This document shows positions 16,257-26,702 of a DNA stretch of 41,863 bases, piece by piece. Numbering within the stretch: position 1 is the first letter of the stretch; every line of letters begins with the position of its first letter. Below the pieces are notes generated by a model that was not told where the DNA came from, made no database searches, and saw nothing but the letters and a program-made list of their open reading frames with translations. Where the stretch lies: contig JAKFVL010000015.1 of NCBI GenBank assembly GCA_021732215.1, forward strand, positions 1 to 41,863, read 5' to 3'. Source of the DNA: Hyphomicrobiales bacterium. GTDB taxonomy: Bacteria > Pseudomonadota > Alphaproteobacteria > Rhizobiales > Xanthobacteraceae. Made by a program: the position numbers and the translations under genes.

Positions 16257-17390
16257 TCACGCGCCATCAGTCCGGCCAGCGAATAATTCCTTGACCCGGG
16301 AGAAGAAACCCACAGCCTCGGGTTGGGTTGCACCCGACGATAATTTTTCGAACTCGGCCAGCAATTCCTGCTGCTTCCTGGTCAGATTCTGCGGCGTCTC
16401 AACGACAACCTGAACGTACATATCGCCCTTCTGTCGCGAGCGCAGCACCGGCATGCCCTTCCCCGCAATGCGGAAACGCTGCCCCGACTGGGTTCCCGAA
16501 GGCACCTTAACCTTGGTTTTGCTTTGATCGATCGCCGGGACTTCGAACTCGCCGCCCAAGGCAGCCGTCACCATAGAGACCGGGACGCGGCAATGCAGAT
16601 CGGCCCCGTCGCGCTGGAACAGCCCATGGGAGGTCAGCCCGAGAAAGATGTAGAGGTCGCCGGGCGGCCCGCCGCGGACGCCTGCCTCGCCCTCGCCGGC
16701 CAGACGGATACGGGTGCCGTCCTCGACGCCCGGCGGAATATTGACCGAGAGATTGCGCTCCTTGGTCACCCGGCCGGAGCCCGAACAGGACTGGCACGGA
16801 TTTTCGATCACCTGACCGCGGCCCTGACAGGCGTGGCAGGTTCGCTCCAGCGTGAAGAAGCCCTGAGCATGACGCAGCCGGCCCGCACCGCCGCAGGTCG
16901 CGCAGGCCTTCGGCTTGGAGCCGGCCTTCGCGCCGGTCCCCGAGCAGGACTCGCAGGTCACGGAAACCGGAATCTGCACCTGGGCTGTCTTGCCGGTGAA
17001 GGCTTCCTCCAGCGAGATTTCCATGTTGTAGCGCAGATCTGCGCCACGCTCTCGGCCACCGCGGCCGCGCTGGCCCGACATGCCAAACAAATCCTCGAAG
17101 ATATCGGAAAACGAGGAAGCGAAGCCCGAACCGAACCCGTGACCGCCACTCGCGCCCTGCTCGAACGCGGCATGGCCATAGCGATCGTAGGCGGCACGCT
17201 TGTCGCCGTCTTTCAGTATCTCGTAGGCCTCGCTGATTTCCTTGAACTTGACCTCGCTCGACTGGTCGCCCGGATTCTTGTCCGGATGCCACTTCATCGC
17301 CAACTTGCGGAACGCGGTCTTGAGGCCCGCCTCGTTGACGGAGCGCTCGACTTCGAGAGTTTCGTAGTAACAGCGTTTGGTGGTGGACAT
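16257..17390 (-). CDS. dnaJ: Chaperone DnaJ
   Basis: The 377-residue product, almost exactly E. coli length, starts at the ATG at 17390. It has the J domain with HPD at residues 35-37, a Gly/Phe-rich linker, four CxxCxGxG zinc repeats ([32 protein letters not shown]) and the C-terminal substrate domains. It stimulates DnaK ATP hydrolysis and delivers clients. dnaK lies upstream but is separated by a DUF559 gene with flanking inverted repeats, an unusual interruption. The DUF559 stop codon is ten bases before the dnaJ ATG. Confidence 0.97.
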   Translation of the reverse strand: MSTTKRCYYETLEVERSVNEAGLKTAFRKLAMKWHPDKNPGDQSSEVKFKEISEAYEILKDGDKRAAYDRYGHAAFEQGASGGHGFGSGFASSFSDIFEDLFGMSGQRGRGGRERGADLRYNMEISLEEAFTGKTAQVQIPVSVTCESCSGTGAKAGSKPKACATCGGAGRLRHAQGFFTLERTCHACQGRGQVIENPCQSCSGSGRVTKERNLSVNIPPGVEDGTRIRLAGEGEAGVRGGPPGDLYIFLGLTSHGLFQRDGADLHCRVPVSMVTAALGGEFEVPAIDQSKTKVKVPSGTQSGQRFRIAGKGMPVLRSRQKGDMYVQVVVETPQNLTRKQQELLAEFEKLSSGATQPEAVGFFSRVKELFAGRTDGA

Positions 17391-17400
17391 GAGACCGCTC

Positions 17401-17835
17401 TCAGCCGTCATGACTAGAGGCAACACCCGGTGCGCCGTTCCCTCCCCCCTTGCGGGGGAGGGTCAGGGAGGGGGGCTGAACCTGAGCTGCTAAGCGAATG
17501 GTTTCGACCACACCTTCGAGATTGGACATCACCTGCTCGTTCGTGAACCGGAGTGGGCAAAAACCTTTTGCGGCCAAAAATCGATCTCGCCGACGATCCG
17601 CAATCTGCCGTTCGAGCAAGTCATGGCTTTCCCCATCAAGCTCGACGATCAGCCTTGCTGAATGGCATACGAAGTCAGCAATGTAAGGACCTATGGGAGT
17701 GTGTCGGCGGAAACCAAGACCATCGATCCGATGAGCCTTGATGTATCTCCAAAGCAGCGTTTCCGCTCGCGTCATCTTGTGACGCAAGGTCTTCGCCCGC
17801 TGACGACGCGCACTGCCAACATTCGCGTGAGGCAC
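17401..17835 (-). CDS. DUF559 (Vsr-like fold) endonuclease-domain protein between dnaK and dnaJ
   Basis: The GTG at 17835 (PHANV-) gives 144 residues; an in-frame ATG at 17907 would translate the repeat. The core [49 protein letters not shown] and [13 protein letters not shown] is typical of DUF559, a PD-(D/E)xK/Vsr-like fold with the Asp and Glu-x-Asp catalytic residues present. Its role is not established; DNA nicking or repair is inference. The last codons read through the inner inverted repeat. It is flanked by perfect 39-bp inverted repeats and interrupts the usual dnaK-dnaJ pair, so it may be a mobile or insertion-type unit. Confidence 0.8.
   Translation of the reverse strand: MPHANVGSARRQRAKTLRHKMTRAETLLWRYIKAHRIDGLGFRRHTPIGPYIADFVCHSARLIVELDGESHDLLERQIADRRRDRFLAAKGFCPLRFTNEQVMSNLEGVVETIRLAAQVQPPSLTLPRKGGGNGAPGVASSHDG
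17437..17475 (-). repeat. 39-bp inverted repeat, right copy (dnaJ side of DUF559)
   Basis: This is the exact reverse complement of 17845-17883. The unit contains CCCTCCCCC-GCAA-GGGGGGAGGG, a strong hairpin with a GCAA tetraloop. The frame of the DUF559 gene runs through it. Confidence 0.9.
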
Positions 17836-17844
17836 TCCGCGCCA

Positions 17845-17883
17845 CCCCCCTCCCTGACCCTCCCCCGCAAGGGGGGAGGGAAC
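17845..17883 (+). repeat. 39-bp inverted repeat, left copy (dnaK side of DUF559)
   Basis: This copy matches the reverse complement of 17437-17475 over all 39 bases and nearly matches the first 38 bases of the window. It begins 41 bases after the dnaK stop codon. Its minus-strand end is G-rich and lies about 11 bases before the GTG of the DUF559 gene, where it could act as a ribosome site. Confidence 0.9.
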
Positions 17884-17924
17884 AGTCTGTGCGTGTAGCA
17901 TCTGCATCTCTAATCAGAACGCGC

Positions 17925-19826
<1,902 letters not shown>

Positions 19827-19975
19827 GGTCTCAATTCCTTTTCCTTGCGGCAGGTTGGCCGGGCCCTGAAGGCATCCCGAGCCGAACCCCCAGATGTTCG
19901 ATGAGCGTTCGATGTGAGTTCAGCGACGCGAGTTCAGTGATGTGTTCAATTGTTCGCGATACTGCGACGTTGAGC

Positions 19976-20006
19976 CTCATATAGGAGTGAGGGTCCGGGC
20001 TGCAAG
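19976..20006 (-). promoter_or_regulatory. RpoH-type heat-shock promoter of dnaK
   Basis: On the minus strand CTTG (20006-20003) is followed by 17 bases and then CCTATATGAG (19985-19976). This matches the alphaproteobacterial sigma-32 consensus CTTG-N17/18-CYTATnTnnG at every fixed base. The start of transcription would lie near 19970. Confidence 0.75.
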
Positions 20007-20080
20007 GACTTGATCGTTGGCAGGATGACGAAAAACGCCGCTGCGCGAGCGCTTTGATGCGCTGACGACTGTCGCAACAC

Positions 20081-20098
20081 ATCATGCATTTGCATGAT
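20081..20098. promoter_or_regulatory. Operator-like perfect inverted repeat upstream of dnaK and the signal-peptide gene
   Basis: ATCATGCA-TT-TGCATGAT is a perfect 8-base dyad with a two-base centre, in the 386-base spacer that separates the dnaK start (19826) from the plus-strand gene at 20213. It lies 75 bases upstream of the dnaK -35 box and 115 bases upstream of the plus-strand ATG. The rest of the spacer holds only the RpoH promoter and no gene I can support. The bound protein is unknown. Confidence 0.45.
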
Positions 20099-20212
20099 CA
20101 CGCCGCTGACGGGCGAGAGCGGTTCGGTGATACGGTTAATCGCCCCAAGCCGCCAGCTTTCGCCGCGGCCCTCAACCATTGAACCGCCGTATTGCACCTT
20201 GAGGAAGCAGAC

Positions 20213-21151
20213 ATGTCCATGATCGCCCGCCTCCTCGCCCTGTCCGTCGTTTTGTTTGCCGCATATCCCGCCGATGCGGCCGACCCAGTTTACCCGCCAG
20301 GGATTCGGGTCGGTCTTGTCCCATCGGGTGGCCTCAGTCTGTCCAAGGAATTTACCGGATTTCAGTCGGCCGATCAGGGCGTCAAGGTCATCGCCGGCGA
20401 ACTTCCCATCGCTGCCTTTGCCGCAGTCGAGGCGGCGCAAAAGGCTGGGCCGCAGGCGGGAAATGCACCCCGGATTGACCCGCTGCAGACCGCGGCCGGG
20501 CCGGGCTACGTGACCTCCGAGACTGCCAGAAACTCCGAGACCAGCGTCCAGCTCTATTCCCTGATCGTCTCGGGCGAAACCTTTTCGGGTTATGTCGCCG
20601 TTCAGGTGACGGAAGCCGCTAGCAAGACCTATCCTGATGCGGCGATCCGCGCATTCCTGTCGTCGGTTTCGCTCCGCAAGTCGGTTCCGACCGACGAGCA
20701 GCTTGCGCTGTTGCCGTTCAAGATGAACGAGCTCAGCAGCTTCAAGACGGTGCGGACGGTCGTGATCGGGTCCGCCATCCTGCTGTCCGACGATATCGAG
20801 CAAAAGGACGCTGAAAGCGGCGCTCCATACATGCTGATTTCGCTGGTCCCGGCGGCGCCCGGTGCGCCGGACGAGCGCGACCGCTTCGCGCGGCAGGCAG
20901 TTGCGGTCGTGCCGGGCCTCAACAACGGACGCATCACGTCATCCGAGCCGGTTCGGATCGACAGCGCGCCGGGTTTCGAGACGCGGGTCGACGCCACCGC
21001 GGGCAAGGACGAAAAGCCGGTGCAGCTTGTCCAGTGGCTGCGCTTCGGCGGCGGCGTGACGCTGCGGATTCTCGCGGTCGCCAAAAAGGACGACTGGGCC
21101 AAGGCATTTCCACGCTTCCGCGCTGTGCGTGATGGAATCGAGTCACGCTGA
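20213..21151 (+). CDS. Exported protein of unknown function (312 aa)
   Basis: A Sec signal peptide (MSMIARLLALSVVLFAAYPADA, cut near residue 22) opens a 312-residue protein with no motif I recognise. The ATG at 20213 has GAGGA seven bases upstream, better than the TTG at 20192. The mature part looks like two alpha-beta halves of similar pattern, each with a LxSL/Vx-type strand and a hydrophobic core (TFSGYVAVQVTEAASK near residue 125; WLRFGGGVTLRILAVAKKDDW near 280). It is probably a soluble periplasmic protein. It is divergent from dnaK and upstream of the nicotinamidase gene with a 122-base gap. Confidence 0.7.
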   Translation: MSMIARLLALSVVLFAAYPADAADPVYPPGIRVGLVPSGGLSLSKEFTGFQSADQGVKVIAGELPIAAFAAVEAAQKAGPQAGNAPRIDPLQTAAGPGYVTSETARNSETSVQLYSLIVSGETFSGYVAVQVTEAASKTYPDAAIRAFLSSVSLRKSVPTDEQLALLPFKMNELSSFKTVRTVVIGSAILLSDDIEQKDAESGAPYMLISLVPAAPGAPDERDRFARQAVAVVPGLNNGRITSSEPVRIDSAPGFETRVDATAGKDEKPVQLVQWLRFGGGVTLRILAVAKKDDWAKAFPRFRAVRDGIESR

Positions 21152-21178
21152 ACTCAGGTGCGCCGATTCGAGCGGACT

Positions 21179-21192
21179 GCCGAAATTTCGGC
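21179..21192. promoter_or_regulatory. 14-bp perfect palindrome upstream of the nicotinamidase gene
   Basis: GCCGAAATTTCGGC is self-complementary and followed by two GGCCAAA-type direct repeats. It lies 82 bases before the nicotinamidase ATG and 28 bases after the previous stop. It could be an operator or the stem of a terminator; there is no T-run that favours the latter. Confidence 0.4.
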
Positions 21193-21273
21193 CAAACCCC
21201 GGCCAAAATTCTGAATTGTCATTTGCGGCGGACGTGATTTGCTGATGCGAAATCCCAGCCACGGAGACCGATC

Positions 21274-21999
21274 ATGCTCGACCGTCGACAACTGTTTTGC
21301 GGAATCGGCGCCATCGCCGCGGTCCGATTCGCAGGAGATGGCTTCATGAGCGCAGCACTCGCAGCAGAAAAGGTGAAGATCGCAGGCGACTCGGTTTTAA
21401 TTGTCGTGGACGTGCAAAACTGCTTCCTGCCGGGCGGAAGCCTTGCGGTCAAGGACGGCGACAAGGTCGTGCCCGTCATCAATCGCCTTGCGAAAAACTT
21501 CGCCAACGTGGTGATGACGCAAGACTGGCACACCGCGGGCCATGTCTCGTTTGCTTCGAGCCATGCCGGCAAGAAGCCGTTCGAGACCGTCGATCTTGCC
21601 TACGGCAAACAGGTGCTGTGGCCTGATCACTGCGTCCAGGGCAGCGATGGCGCCAGCCTTTCGAAGGATTTGTCGATCCCGCACGCCCAGCTCGTGATCC
21701 GGAAAGGCTTTCACAAGGACGTCGACAGCTACTCGGCCTTCACTGAGGCCGACGGCAAGACCTCGACCGGCCTCGCCGGCTATCTGAAGGCCCGCAAGAT
21801 GAAGCGTGTGTTCGTCACGGGCCTCGCGACCGATTTCTGCGTCGCGTGGACCGCAACGGATGCGCGCAAGGCCGGCTTCGAAACCTATGTGATCGAAGAT
21901 GCGTGCCGCGGCATCGACACCCAAGGCTCGCTCGCGAAAGCGTGGAAAGACATGGCAAAGGCCGGCGTGAAAAAGATTCAATCGGGAGACGTCGGATAG
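21274..21999 (+). CDS. pncA: Nicotinamidase with a Tat-like signal peptide
   Basis: The 241-residue protein belongs to the isochorismatase-like nicotinamidase/pyrazinamidase family. The catalytic triad is Asp46 (VVDVQN), Lys144 (VIRKG) and Cys189 (TDFCV), and the metal-binding Asp84, His86 and His119 (QDWHT, WPDHC) are intact, so it should convert nicotinamide to nicotinate. The start (GGAGA upstream) adds a 34-residue leader with DRR at residues 3-5, a hydrophobic run and an Ala-rich end near residue 31, resembling a twin-arginine signal. Cytoplasmic PncA has no leader, so export to the periplasm is inferred. Confidence 0.88.
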   Translation: MLDRRQLFCGIGAIAAVRFAGDGFMSAALAAEKVKIAGDSVLIVVDVQNCFLPGGSLAVKDGDKVVPVINRLAKNFANVVMTQDWHTAGHVSFASSHAGKKPFETVDLAYGKQVLWPDHCVQGSDGASLSKDLSIPHAQLVIRKGFHKDVDSYSAFTEADGKTSTGLAGYLKARKMKRVFVTGLATDFCVAWTATDARKAGFETYVIEDACRGIDTQGSLAKAWKDMAKAGVKKIQSGDVG

Positions 22000-22021
22000 C
22001 TTTTATGGATGCGGTGTCATC

Positions 22022-22104
22022 CGTAGCCCGGGTGGAGCGAAGCAAAACCCGGGATGGTGCAAATCATTTCGCCCCGGATTACGCTTCGCTTCATCCAGGC
22101 TACG
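22022..22104. repeat. Palindromic intergenic repeat after pncA
   Basis: Arms CGTAGCCCGGGTGGAGCGAAGC (22022-22043, first 20 bases CGTAGCCCGGGTGGAGCGAA) and the near-complement GCTTCGCTTCATCCAGGCTACG at 22083-22104 flank a short core. It separates the convergent pncA and grpE genes and could terminate both. It belongs to another repeat family common in this bacterial group by memory. Confidence 0.8.
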
Positions 22105-22110
22105 AGCGCT

Positions 22111-22698
22111 TCAAACCTTCTTCGCAATACCGACCAGCGCCGGGCGCAGCACGCGCTCCCCGATGGTGTAACCGGCCTGCACCACCTGCACCACGGTGCC
22201 GGGCGCCACCGACGAATCGGGAACTTCGAACATCGCCTGCTGGAAATTCGGATCGAACTTCTCGCCGATCGGATCGAACTTCTTGACGCCGTTTTTCTCC
22301 AGCGTGCCGAGCAGCGAGCGCTCGGTGATCTCGACGCCCTCGATCAGCGCCTTGAGTCCTGGATCGGCCGCGGCCTTCGCTTCCACCGACACCGCATCGA
22401 GCGTGCGCTGAAGATTGTCGGCGATATCGAGCACGTCACGGGCAAAACCGGTGATGCCGTAAGTGCGCGCGTCGGCGACTTCCTTTGTGGTTCGCTTGCG
22501 CAGGTTTTCCATCTCGGCCAGCGTCCGCAGCGTCCGGTCGCGTGCGTCCGCAAGTTCCTTCGCCAGCGCCTCGGCCGATCCTTCTTCCGGATCGTCCGGC
22601 ATGATGTAGGGCTTCGACACCCGAGGCTGGGACGCTTGTGGCTCGCCCTGCGGCGCCGCCGTTTCAACGCTGTCCTTTTGCCCGTTCGATTCGGTCAT
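22111..22698 (-). CDS. grpE: Nucleotide exchange factor GrpE
   Basis: The 195-residue product has a long N-terminal coiled coil ([18 protein letters not shown]) and a compact C-terminal beta domain ending in [13 protein letters not shown]. It releases ADP from DnaK. The [18 protein letters not shown] region and [13 protein letters not shown] match the family. It follows hrcA on the same strand with a 99-base gap, the usual alphaproteobacterial hrcA-grpE order. Confidence 0.96.
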   Translation of the reverse strand: MTESNGQKDSVETAAPQGEPQASQPRVSKPYIMPDDPEEGSAEALAKELADARDRTLRTLAEMENLRKRTTKEVADARTYGITGFARDVLDIADNLQRTLDAVSVEAKAAADPGLKALIEGVEITERSLLGTLEKNGVKKFDPIGEKFDPNFQQAMFEVPDSSVAPGTVVQVVQAGYTIGERVLRPALVGIAKKV

Positions 22699-22797
22699 TG
22701 CTCAGTCCCGTACTCAATGGATGGTTTCTGGTGGGATATCAGGGTTTCAGAGCCGGAAATCAAGGTTTCTCGTGGCCTTGGCAGCAAGGATTCCTGC

Positions 22798-23898
22798 CTA
22801 TACGCCCTGTCCGCCGAGCAACTGCGTGACCATGCGCGCGGCATAATCCACGGTCGGGATCACGCGCGCATAGTTCAGCCGCGTCGGACCAATCACGCCG
22901 AGCACGCCGACGATGTGGCCCGCGCCATCGCGATAGGGCGCGATGATGGTCGACGAGCCGGACAGCGAGAACAGCTTGTTCTCCGAGCCGATGAAGATGC
23001 GCACACCGTCCGCCTGCTCGGCGCGGCCGAGCAGATCGATCACGCCGCGCTTGGTTTCGAGATCGTCGAACAGCAGCCGCACGCGCTCGAGATCTTCCAG
23101 CGCATGCAGGTCTTCGAGCAGGTTGGCATGGCCGCGCACGATCAGCTGACGCTCGTCCGTAGCGCCGCCCGACCAGCTCGCGAGTCCAGCCGCCACCACC
23201 TTCTGTGTAAGCTCGTCGAGCTGCACGCGGTTTTGCGTGATGACGTCTTCCAGTTCGAGCCGCGCTTCGGCCAGCGTGCGGCCACGAATCCGCGAATTGA
23301 GGAAGTTCGAGGCTTCGACCAGCGCCGACGACGGCACACCCGGCTGCAACGGCAGCACGCGGTTCTCGACCTGGCCGTCCTCGGAAACCAGCACCACCAG
23401 TGCTTTCTCAGGCTCGAGCCGCACGAACTCGATGTGCTTCAATCGCACGTTCGCCTTTGCCGTGGTGACCACGGCCGCCGCGCGCGTCAGGCCCGACAAT
23501 CGCGCCAGCGCTTCGCCCAGCGCCGCCTCGACCGACTGCCCCTTGCCCACGGTCGCGAGCTGGGTCTCGATCGCCCTGCGCTGCACGTCGGTGAGTTCGC
23601 CGACCTGCATCAGCGAATCGACAAAAAAACGAAGGCCGAGTTCGGTCGGCAATCGCCCGGCCGAAGTGTGCGGCGCATAGATCAGACCGAGCTGTTCGAG
23701 GTCCGACATCACGTTGCGCACCGATGCCGGCGACAGCGGCATGGTGATGAGGCGCGAGATGTTGCGTGAGCCGACCGGCTCTCCGGTCGCGAGATAACTG
23801 TCGACAATTTGCCGGAAAATATCGCGCGTGCGCTCGTTGAGCTGCGCCAGCCCGGTGCGGGGCGTGATCAGATGACCGGTCGGTTCGTGATGGGCCAA
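22798..23898 (-). CDS. hrcA: Heat-inducible transcription repressor HrcA
   Basis: The product has 366 residues from the TTG at 23898. That start is supported by AGGAG six bases upstream and by the homologous rhizobial N-terminus (AHHEP... [17 protein letters not shown]). The winged-helix region holds [28 protein letters not shown]; the GAF-like second part holds [18 protein letters not shown] and the C-terminus [14 protein letters not shown]. HrcA represses groESL and similar operons by binding CIRCE. No CIRCE (TTAGCACTC-N9-GAGTGCTAA) is seen here, so its targets lie outside the window. Divergent to rph, as is common. Confidence 0.95.
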   Translation of the reverse strand: MAHHEPTGHLITPRTGLAQLNERTRDIFRQIVDSYLATGEPVGSRNISRLITMPLSPASVRNVMSDLEQLGLIYAPHTSAGRLPTELGLRFFVDSLMQVGELTDVQRRAIETQLATVGKGQSVEAALGEALARLSGLTRAAAVVTTAKANVRLKHIEFVRLEPEKALVVLVSEDGQVENRVLPLQPGVPSSALVEASNFLNSRIRGRTLAEARLELEDVITQNRVQLDELTQKVVAAGLASWSGGATDERQLIVRGHANLLEDLHALEDLERVRLLFDDLETKRGVIDLLGRAEQADGVRIFIGSENKLFSLSGSSTIIAPYRDGAGHIVGVLGVIGPTRLNYARVIPTVDYAARMVTQLLGGQGV

Positions 23899-24065
23899 CG
23901 CAAGCTCCTGCGCGGATCGATAGAACCGCTCCCCGTCAGATTTGGCTATCTTTCCCGCGGAGACAAGCGCCTTGTGACGGCCGGTTCCGCCCCTTGCCGG
24001 AACGAACATCCGCCCCTAAAAGCGGCCGATAAATACCGATCCCCTTTACGTCCGGAGAATTCGCC

Positions 24066-24788
24066 ATGCGGCCCAGCCGTCGCGCGCCAGATGAGTTGCG
24101 CCCCATATCGCTCGAACGCGGCGTGGTGAAGTACGCCGAGGGCTCGTGCCTGGTGAAATTCGGCGACACCCATGTGCTGGTGACCGCCACGCTGGAAGAA
24201 CGGCTGCCGCCATGGCTCAAGGGTCAGGGCCGCGGCTGGGTCACCGCAGAATACGGCATGCTGCCGCGCGCCACCCATGAACGCACCCGCCGCGAGGCGG
24301 CGGCCGGAAAGCAAGGCGGACGCACCGTCGAAATCCAGCGCCTGATCGGCCGATCGCTGCGCTCGACGGTGAACCTTGAAGCGCTCGGCGAACGTCAGAT
24401 CACGGTGGATTGCGACGTGCTGCAGGCCGATGGCGGCACCCGCACCGCGTCCATCACCGGCGCATGGGTTGCGCTCGCCGACTGTCTGAACTGGATGAAA
24501 GCGCGCAACATGCTGCGCAATAACATCAACGACATCATGCGCGACAACGTTGCCGCGATTTCCTGCGGCATCTACAACGGCACGCCGGTGCTCGATCTCG
24601 ATTACGCCGAGGATTCCGAAGCCGAAACCGACGCCAACTTCGTCATGACCGGCGACGGACGCATCGTCGAGGTGCAGGGAACCGCCGAGAAAACGCCGTT
24701 CACGCAGGACGAGTTCCTGGCGCTGATGGCACTGGCCAGGAAGGGCGTGAGCCGGCTGGTCGAATTGCAGAAGATCGCCATCGCCTGA
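24066..24788 (+). CDS. rph: Ribonuclease PH
   Basis: The 240-residue phosphorolytic 3'-to-5' exonuclease trims tRNA 3' ends. Family motifs are complete: [15 protein letters not shown] at the start, [13 protein letters not shown], the basic loop [28 protein letters not shown], and [21 protein letters not shown] with the phosphate-binding GGTR. It is divergent from hrcA and followed after 41 bases by rdgB on the same strand. Confidence 0.97.
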   Translation: MRPSRRAPDELRPISLERGVVKYAEGSCLVKFGDTHVLVTATLEERLPPWLKGQGRGWVTAEYGMLPRATHERTRREAAAGKQGGRTVEIQRLIGRSLRSTVNLEALGERQITVDCDVLQADGGTRTASITGAWVALADCLNWMKARNMLRNNINDIMRDNVAAISCGIYNGTPVLDLDYAEDSEAETDANFVMTGDGRIVEVQGTAEKTPFTQDEFLALMALARKGVSRLVELQKIAIA

Positions 24789-24829
24789 TCGCACGTTTGC
24801 CCAACAGGCGCTTTGGAATAGGCTAACGC

Positions 24830-25465
24830 ATGCATCGCCGAATCACGGAGCGTCTCGTGATCGCCACCCACAACCCCGGCAAGCTCGCGGAAATGCGCGA
24901 ACTTCTGGCGCCCTATGGCATCGCTGCGGTGTCGGCGGGCGAGCTTGGACTCGGCGAGCCTGACGAAACCGGCGATACGTTTCAATCAAACGCACGGATC
25001 AAGGCTGTTGCCGCGGCGCAGGTCGCAAAACTTCCCGCATTTGCAGACGATTCTGGACTGGTCGTCGATGCGCTCGGCGGGCAACCCGGAATCTATTCGG
25101 CACGCTGGGCCGGCGAAACCAAGGACTTCAATGCCGCGATGGCGCGCATCGAGCGTCTGCTGCAGGAACGCGACGCGACGACAGACGATCGGCGCAAGGC
25201 GCACTTCGTCTCGGCGCTGTGCGTGGCGTGGCCGGACGGGCATCTCGAAGAAGTCGAAGCGCGAGTCGACGGCACGCTGGTCTGGCCGCCGCGCGGCACC
25301 GCTGGCTTCGGTTACGATCCGGCGTTTCTGCCCGATGGCCACACCCGCACGTTCGGTGAAATGACCAGCGACGAGAAGCACGGACTGCCGCCGCGCGGCA
25401 TGGGCCTGTCGCACCGTGCCCGCGCCTTCGTGAAGCTCGCGGAGATCTGCCTTGATCCGCGCTGA
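24830..25465 (+). CDS. rdgB: Non-canonical purine NTP pyrophosphatase (XTP/dITP)
   Basis: The 211-residue Ham1-family enzyme hydrolyses dITP and XTP to monophosphates to keep them out of [15 protein letters not shown] at the start, [38 protein letters not shown], and [10 protein letters not shown] with HRARAF are the family motifs. An AGG lies eight bases upstream of the ATG. The 3' end overlaps the start of hemW by 14 bases, so the two are coupled. Confidence 0.96.
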   Translation: MHRRITERLVIATHNPGKLAEMRELLAPYGIAAVSAGELGLGEPDETGDTFQSNARIKAVAAAQVAKLPAFADDSGLVVDALGGQPGIYSARWAGETKDFNAAMARIERLLQERDATTDDRRKAHFVSALCVAWPDGHLEEVEARVDGTLVWPPRGTAGFGYDPAFLPDGHTRTFGEMTSDEKHGLPPRGMGLSHRARAFVKLAEICLDPR

Positions 25466-26624
25466 GCAAATCGCGAACGCTTCGCCCGCCTTCGGCATCT
25501 ACGTGCATTGGCCGTTCTGCCTGTCGAAGTGTCCTTACTGCGACTTCAACAGTCATGTCCGTCATGCGGCGATTGACGAAGAACGATACGTCGGAGCGTT
25601 CGTGCAGGAGATCAAGCACGCTGCTTCGCTGACGTTCGATCGCACCGTCTCGTCGGTCTTCCTCGGCGGCGGAACTCCCTCGTTGATGAAGCCGCAGACC
25701 GTCGGAGCCATCCTCGATGCCATCGGCAAGCACTGGACCATCGCGCGCGATGTCGAGGTCACGTTAGAGGCCAATCCCACCAGCGTCGAAGCGGAGCGCT
25801 TCCACGGCTATCGCGCGGCAGGTGTCAACCGCGTCTCGCTCGGCGTGCAGGCGCTTGACGATGCATCGCTGAAATCTCTGGGACGCCTGCACACGGCGAA
25901 GGAGGCGCTCGATGCGGTCGCAATCGCGCGTGCGGCCTTCGACCGCTATTCATTCGATCTGATCTATGCGCGGCCGGACCAAACGCCGCGGATGTGGGCG
26001 GATGAACTGAAGCAGGCGATCGATCACGCCGCCGAGCATTTGTCGCTCTATCAGCTCACTATCGAACCGGAGACACCGTTCTTCGGCCTGCACGCCGCCG
26101 GCAAATTGAAAATTCCCGACGAGGCCAATGCACGCGCGCTCTACGACGTCACGCAGGAGGTCTGCACGAAATCCGGTCTGCCGTCCTACGAGATTTCAAA
26201 TCACGCGCGGCCGGGCGCGGAGTGCCGGCACAACCTCGTCTATTGGCGCGGCGACGAATATGCCGGCGTCGGCCCAGGCGCGCACGGACGGCTCGATATC
26301 GACGGCGTGCGCCACGCGCTGGTAACCGAGAAACGCCCCGAAGCGTGGCTGATGCGCGTCGAAGGACGCGGCCACGGCATCGTCACCGACGATACGCTCA
26401 ACAGTGAAGAGCGCGCCGACGAGTTCCTGCTGATGGGATTACGGCTGGCTGAAGGCATCGATCCGCAGCGCTACGCGATGCTGGCTGGGCGTCCGCTCGA
26501 TCCGGCACGGATTGCATTCCTGCGCGACGAAGGCGCAATCACAATCGACGCGAGCGGACGACTGCGCGTGACGCAAGAAGGCTTTCCGGTGCTCGACGCC
26601 GTCGTAGCGGATCTGGCGGCTTAG
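25452..26624 (+). CDS. hemW: HemW, radical SAM heme chaperone (coproporphyrinogen-III oxidase-like)
   Basis: The 390-residue protein uses the radical SAM cluster motif CxxxCxxC at Cys23, Cys27 and Cys30 (CLSKCPYC). The HNLVYW block near residue 259 is the HemW signature, and GVGPGAHG follows. HemW is a heme-trafficking protein; the HemN-specific features are missing. The TTG start is chosen because GGAG lies seven bases upstream; it lies inside rdgB. Confidence 0.95.
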   Translation: MIRAEQIANASPAFGIYVHWPFCLSKCPYCDFNSHVRHAAIDEERYVGAFVQEIKHAASLTFDRTVSSVFLGGGTPSLMKPQTVGAILDAIGKHWTIARDVEVTLEANPTSVEAERFHGYRAAGVNRVSLGVQALDDASLKSLGRLHTAKEALDAVAIARAAFDRYSFDLIYARPDQTPRMWADELKQAIDHAAEHLSLYQLTIEPETPFFGLHAAGKLKIPDEANARALYDVTQEVCTKSGLPSYEISNHARPGAECRHNLVYWRGDEYAGVGPGAHGRLDIDGVRHALVTEKRPEAWLMRVEGRGHGIVTDDTLNSEERADEFLLMGLRLAEGIDPQRYAMLAGRPLDPARIAFLRDEGAITIDASGRLRVTQEGFPVLDAVVADLAA

Positions 26625-26653
26625 AATTTTTTGACGGCTTGGCGTTTTTTATC

Positions 26654-26702
26654 GAGCATGATCTGGTCCGAATACCGGTTCCCGCGTTTCGGGATCATGC
26701 TC
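26654..26702. repeat. 49-bp palindromic repeat of the GAGCATGATC family
   Basis: Perfect 10-base arms GAGCATGATC (26654-26663) and GATCATGCTC (26693-26702) enclose a core with ATACCGGTTCCCG. It sits between convergent hemW and the LpoA-like gene and may stop transcription. The LpoA-like gene ends inside it: its last codon and stop codon are made of repeat sequence. Confidence 0.85.

Noticed and set aside
22734-22764. RpoH-like promoter before grpE (CTTG, 17 bases, CCTGATATCC)
   Set aside because: Only the CTTG box is good; the second box breaks the required T-A-T positions, so grpE may be read from upstream of hrcA.
22054-23769. 571-codon plus-strand frame antisense to grpE and hrcA
   Set aside because: It lies over two clear genes on the other strand and begins in a repeat; the product is a low-complexity Arg/His-rich sequence.
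22798-24065. CIRCE operator for HrcA near hrcA, grpE or dnaK
   Set aside because: No TTAGCACTC-N9-GAGTGCTAA or close variant was seen in the spacers; targets are probably groESL elsewhere.
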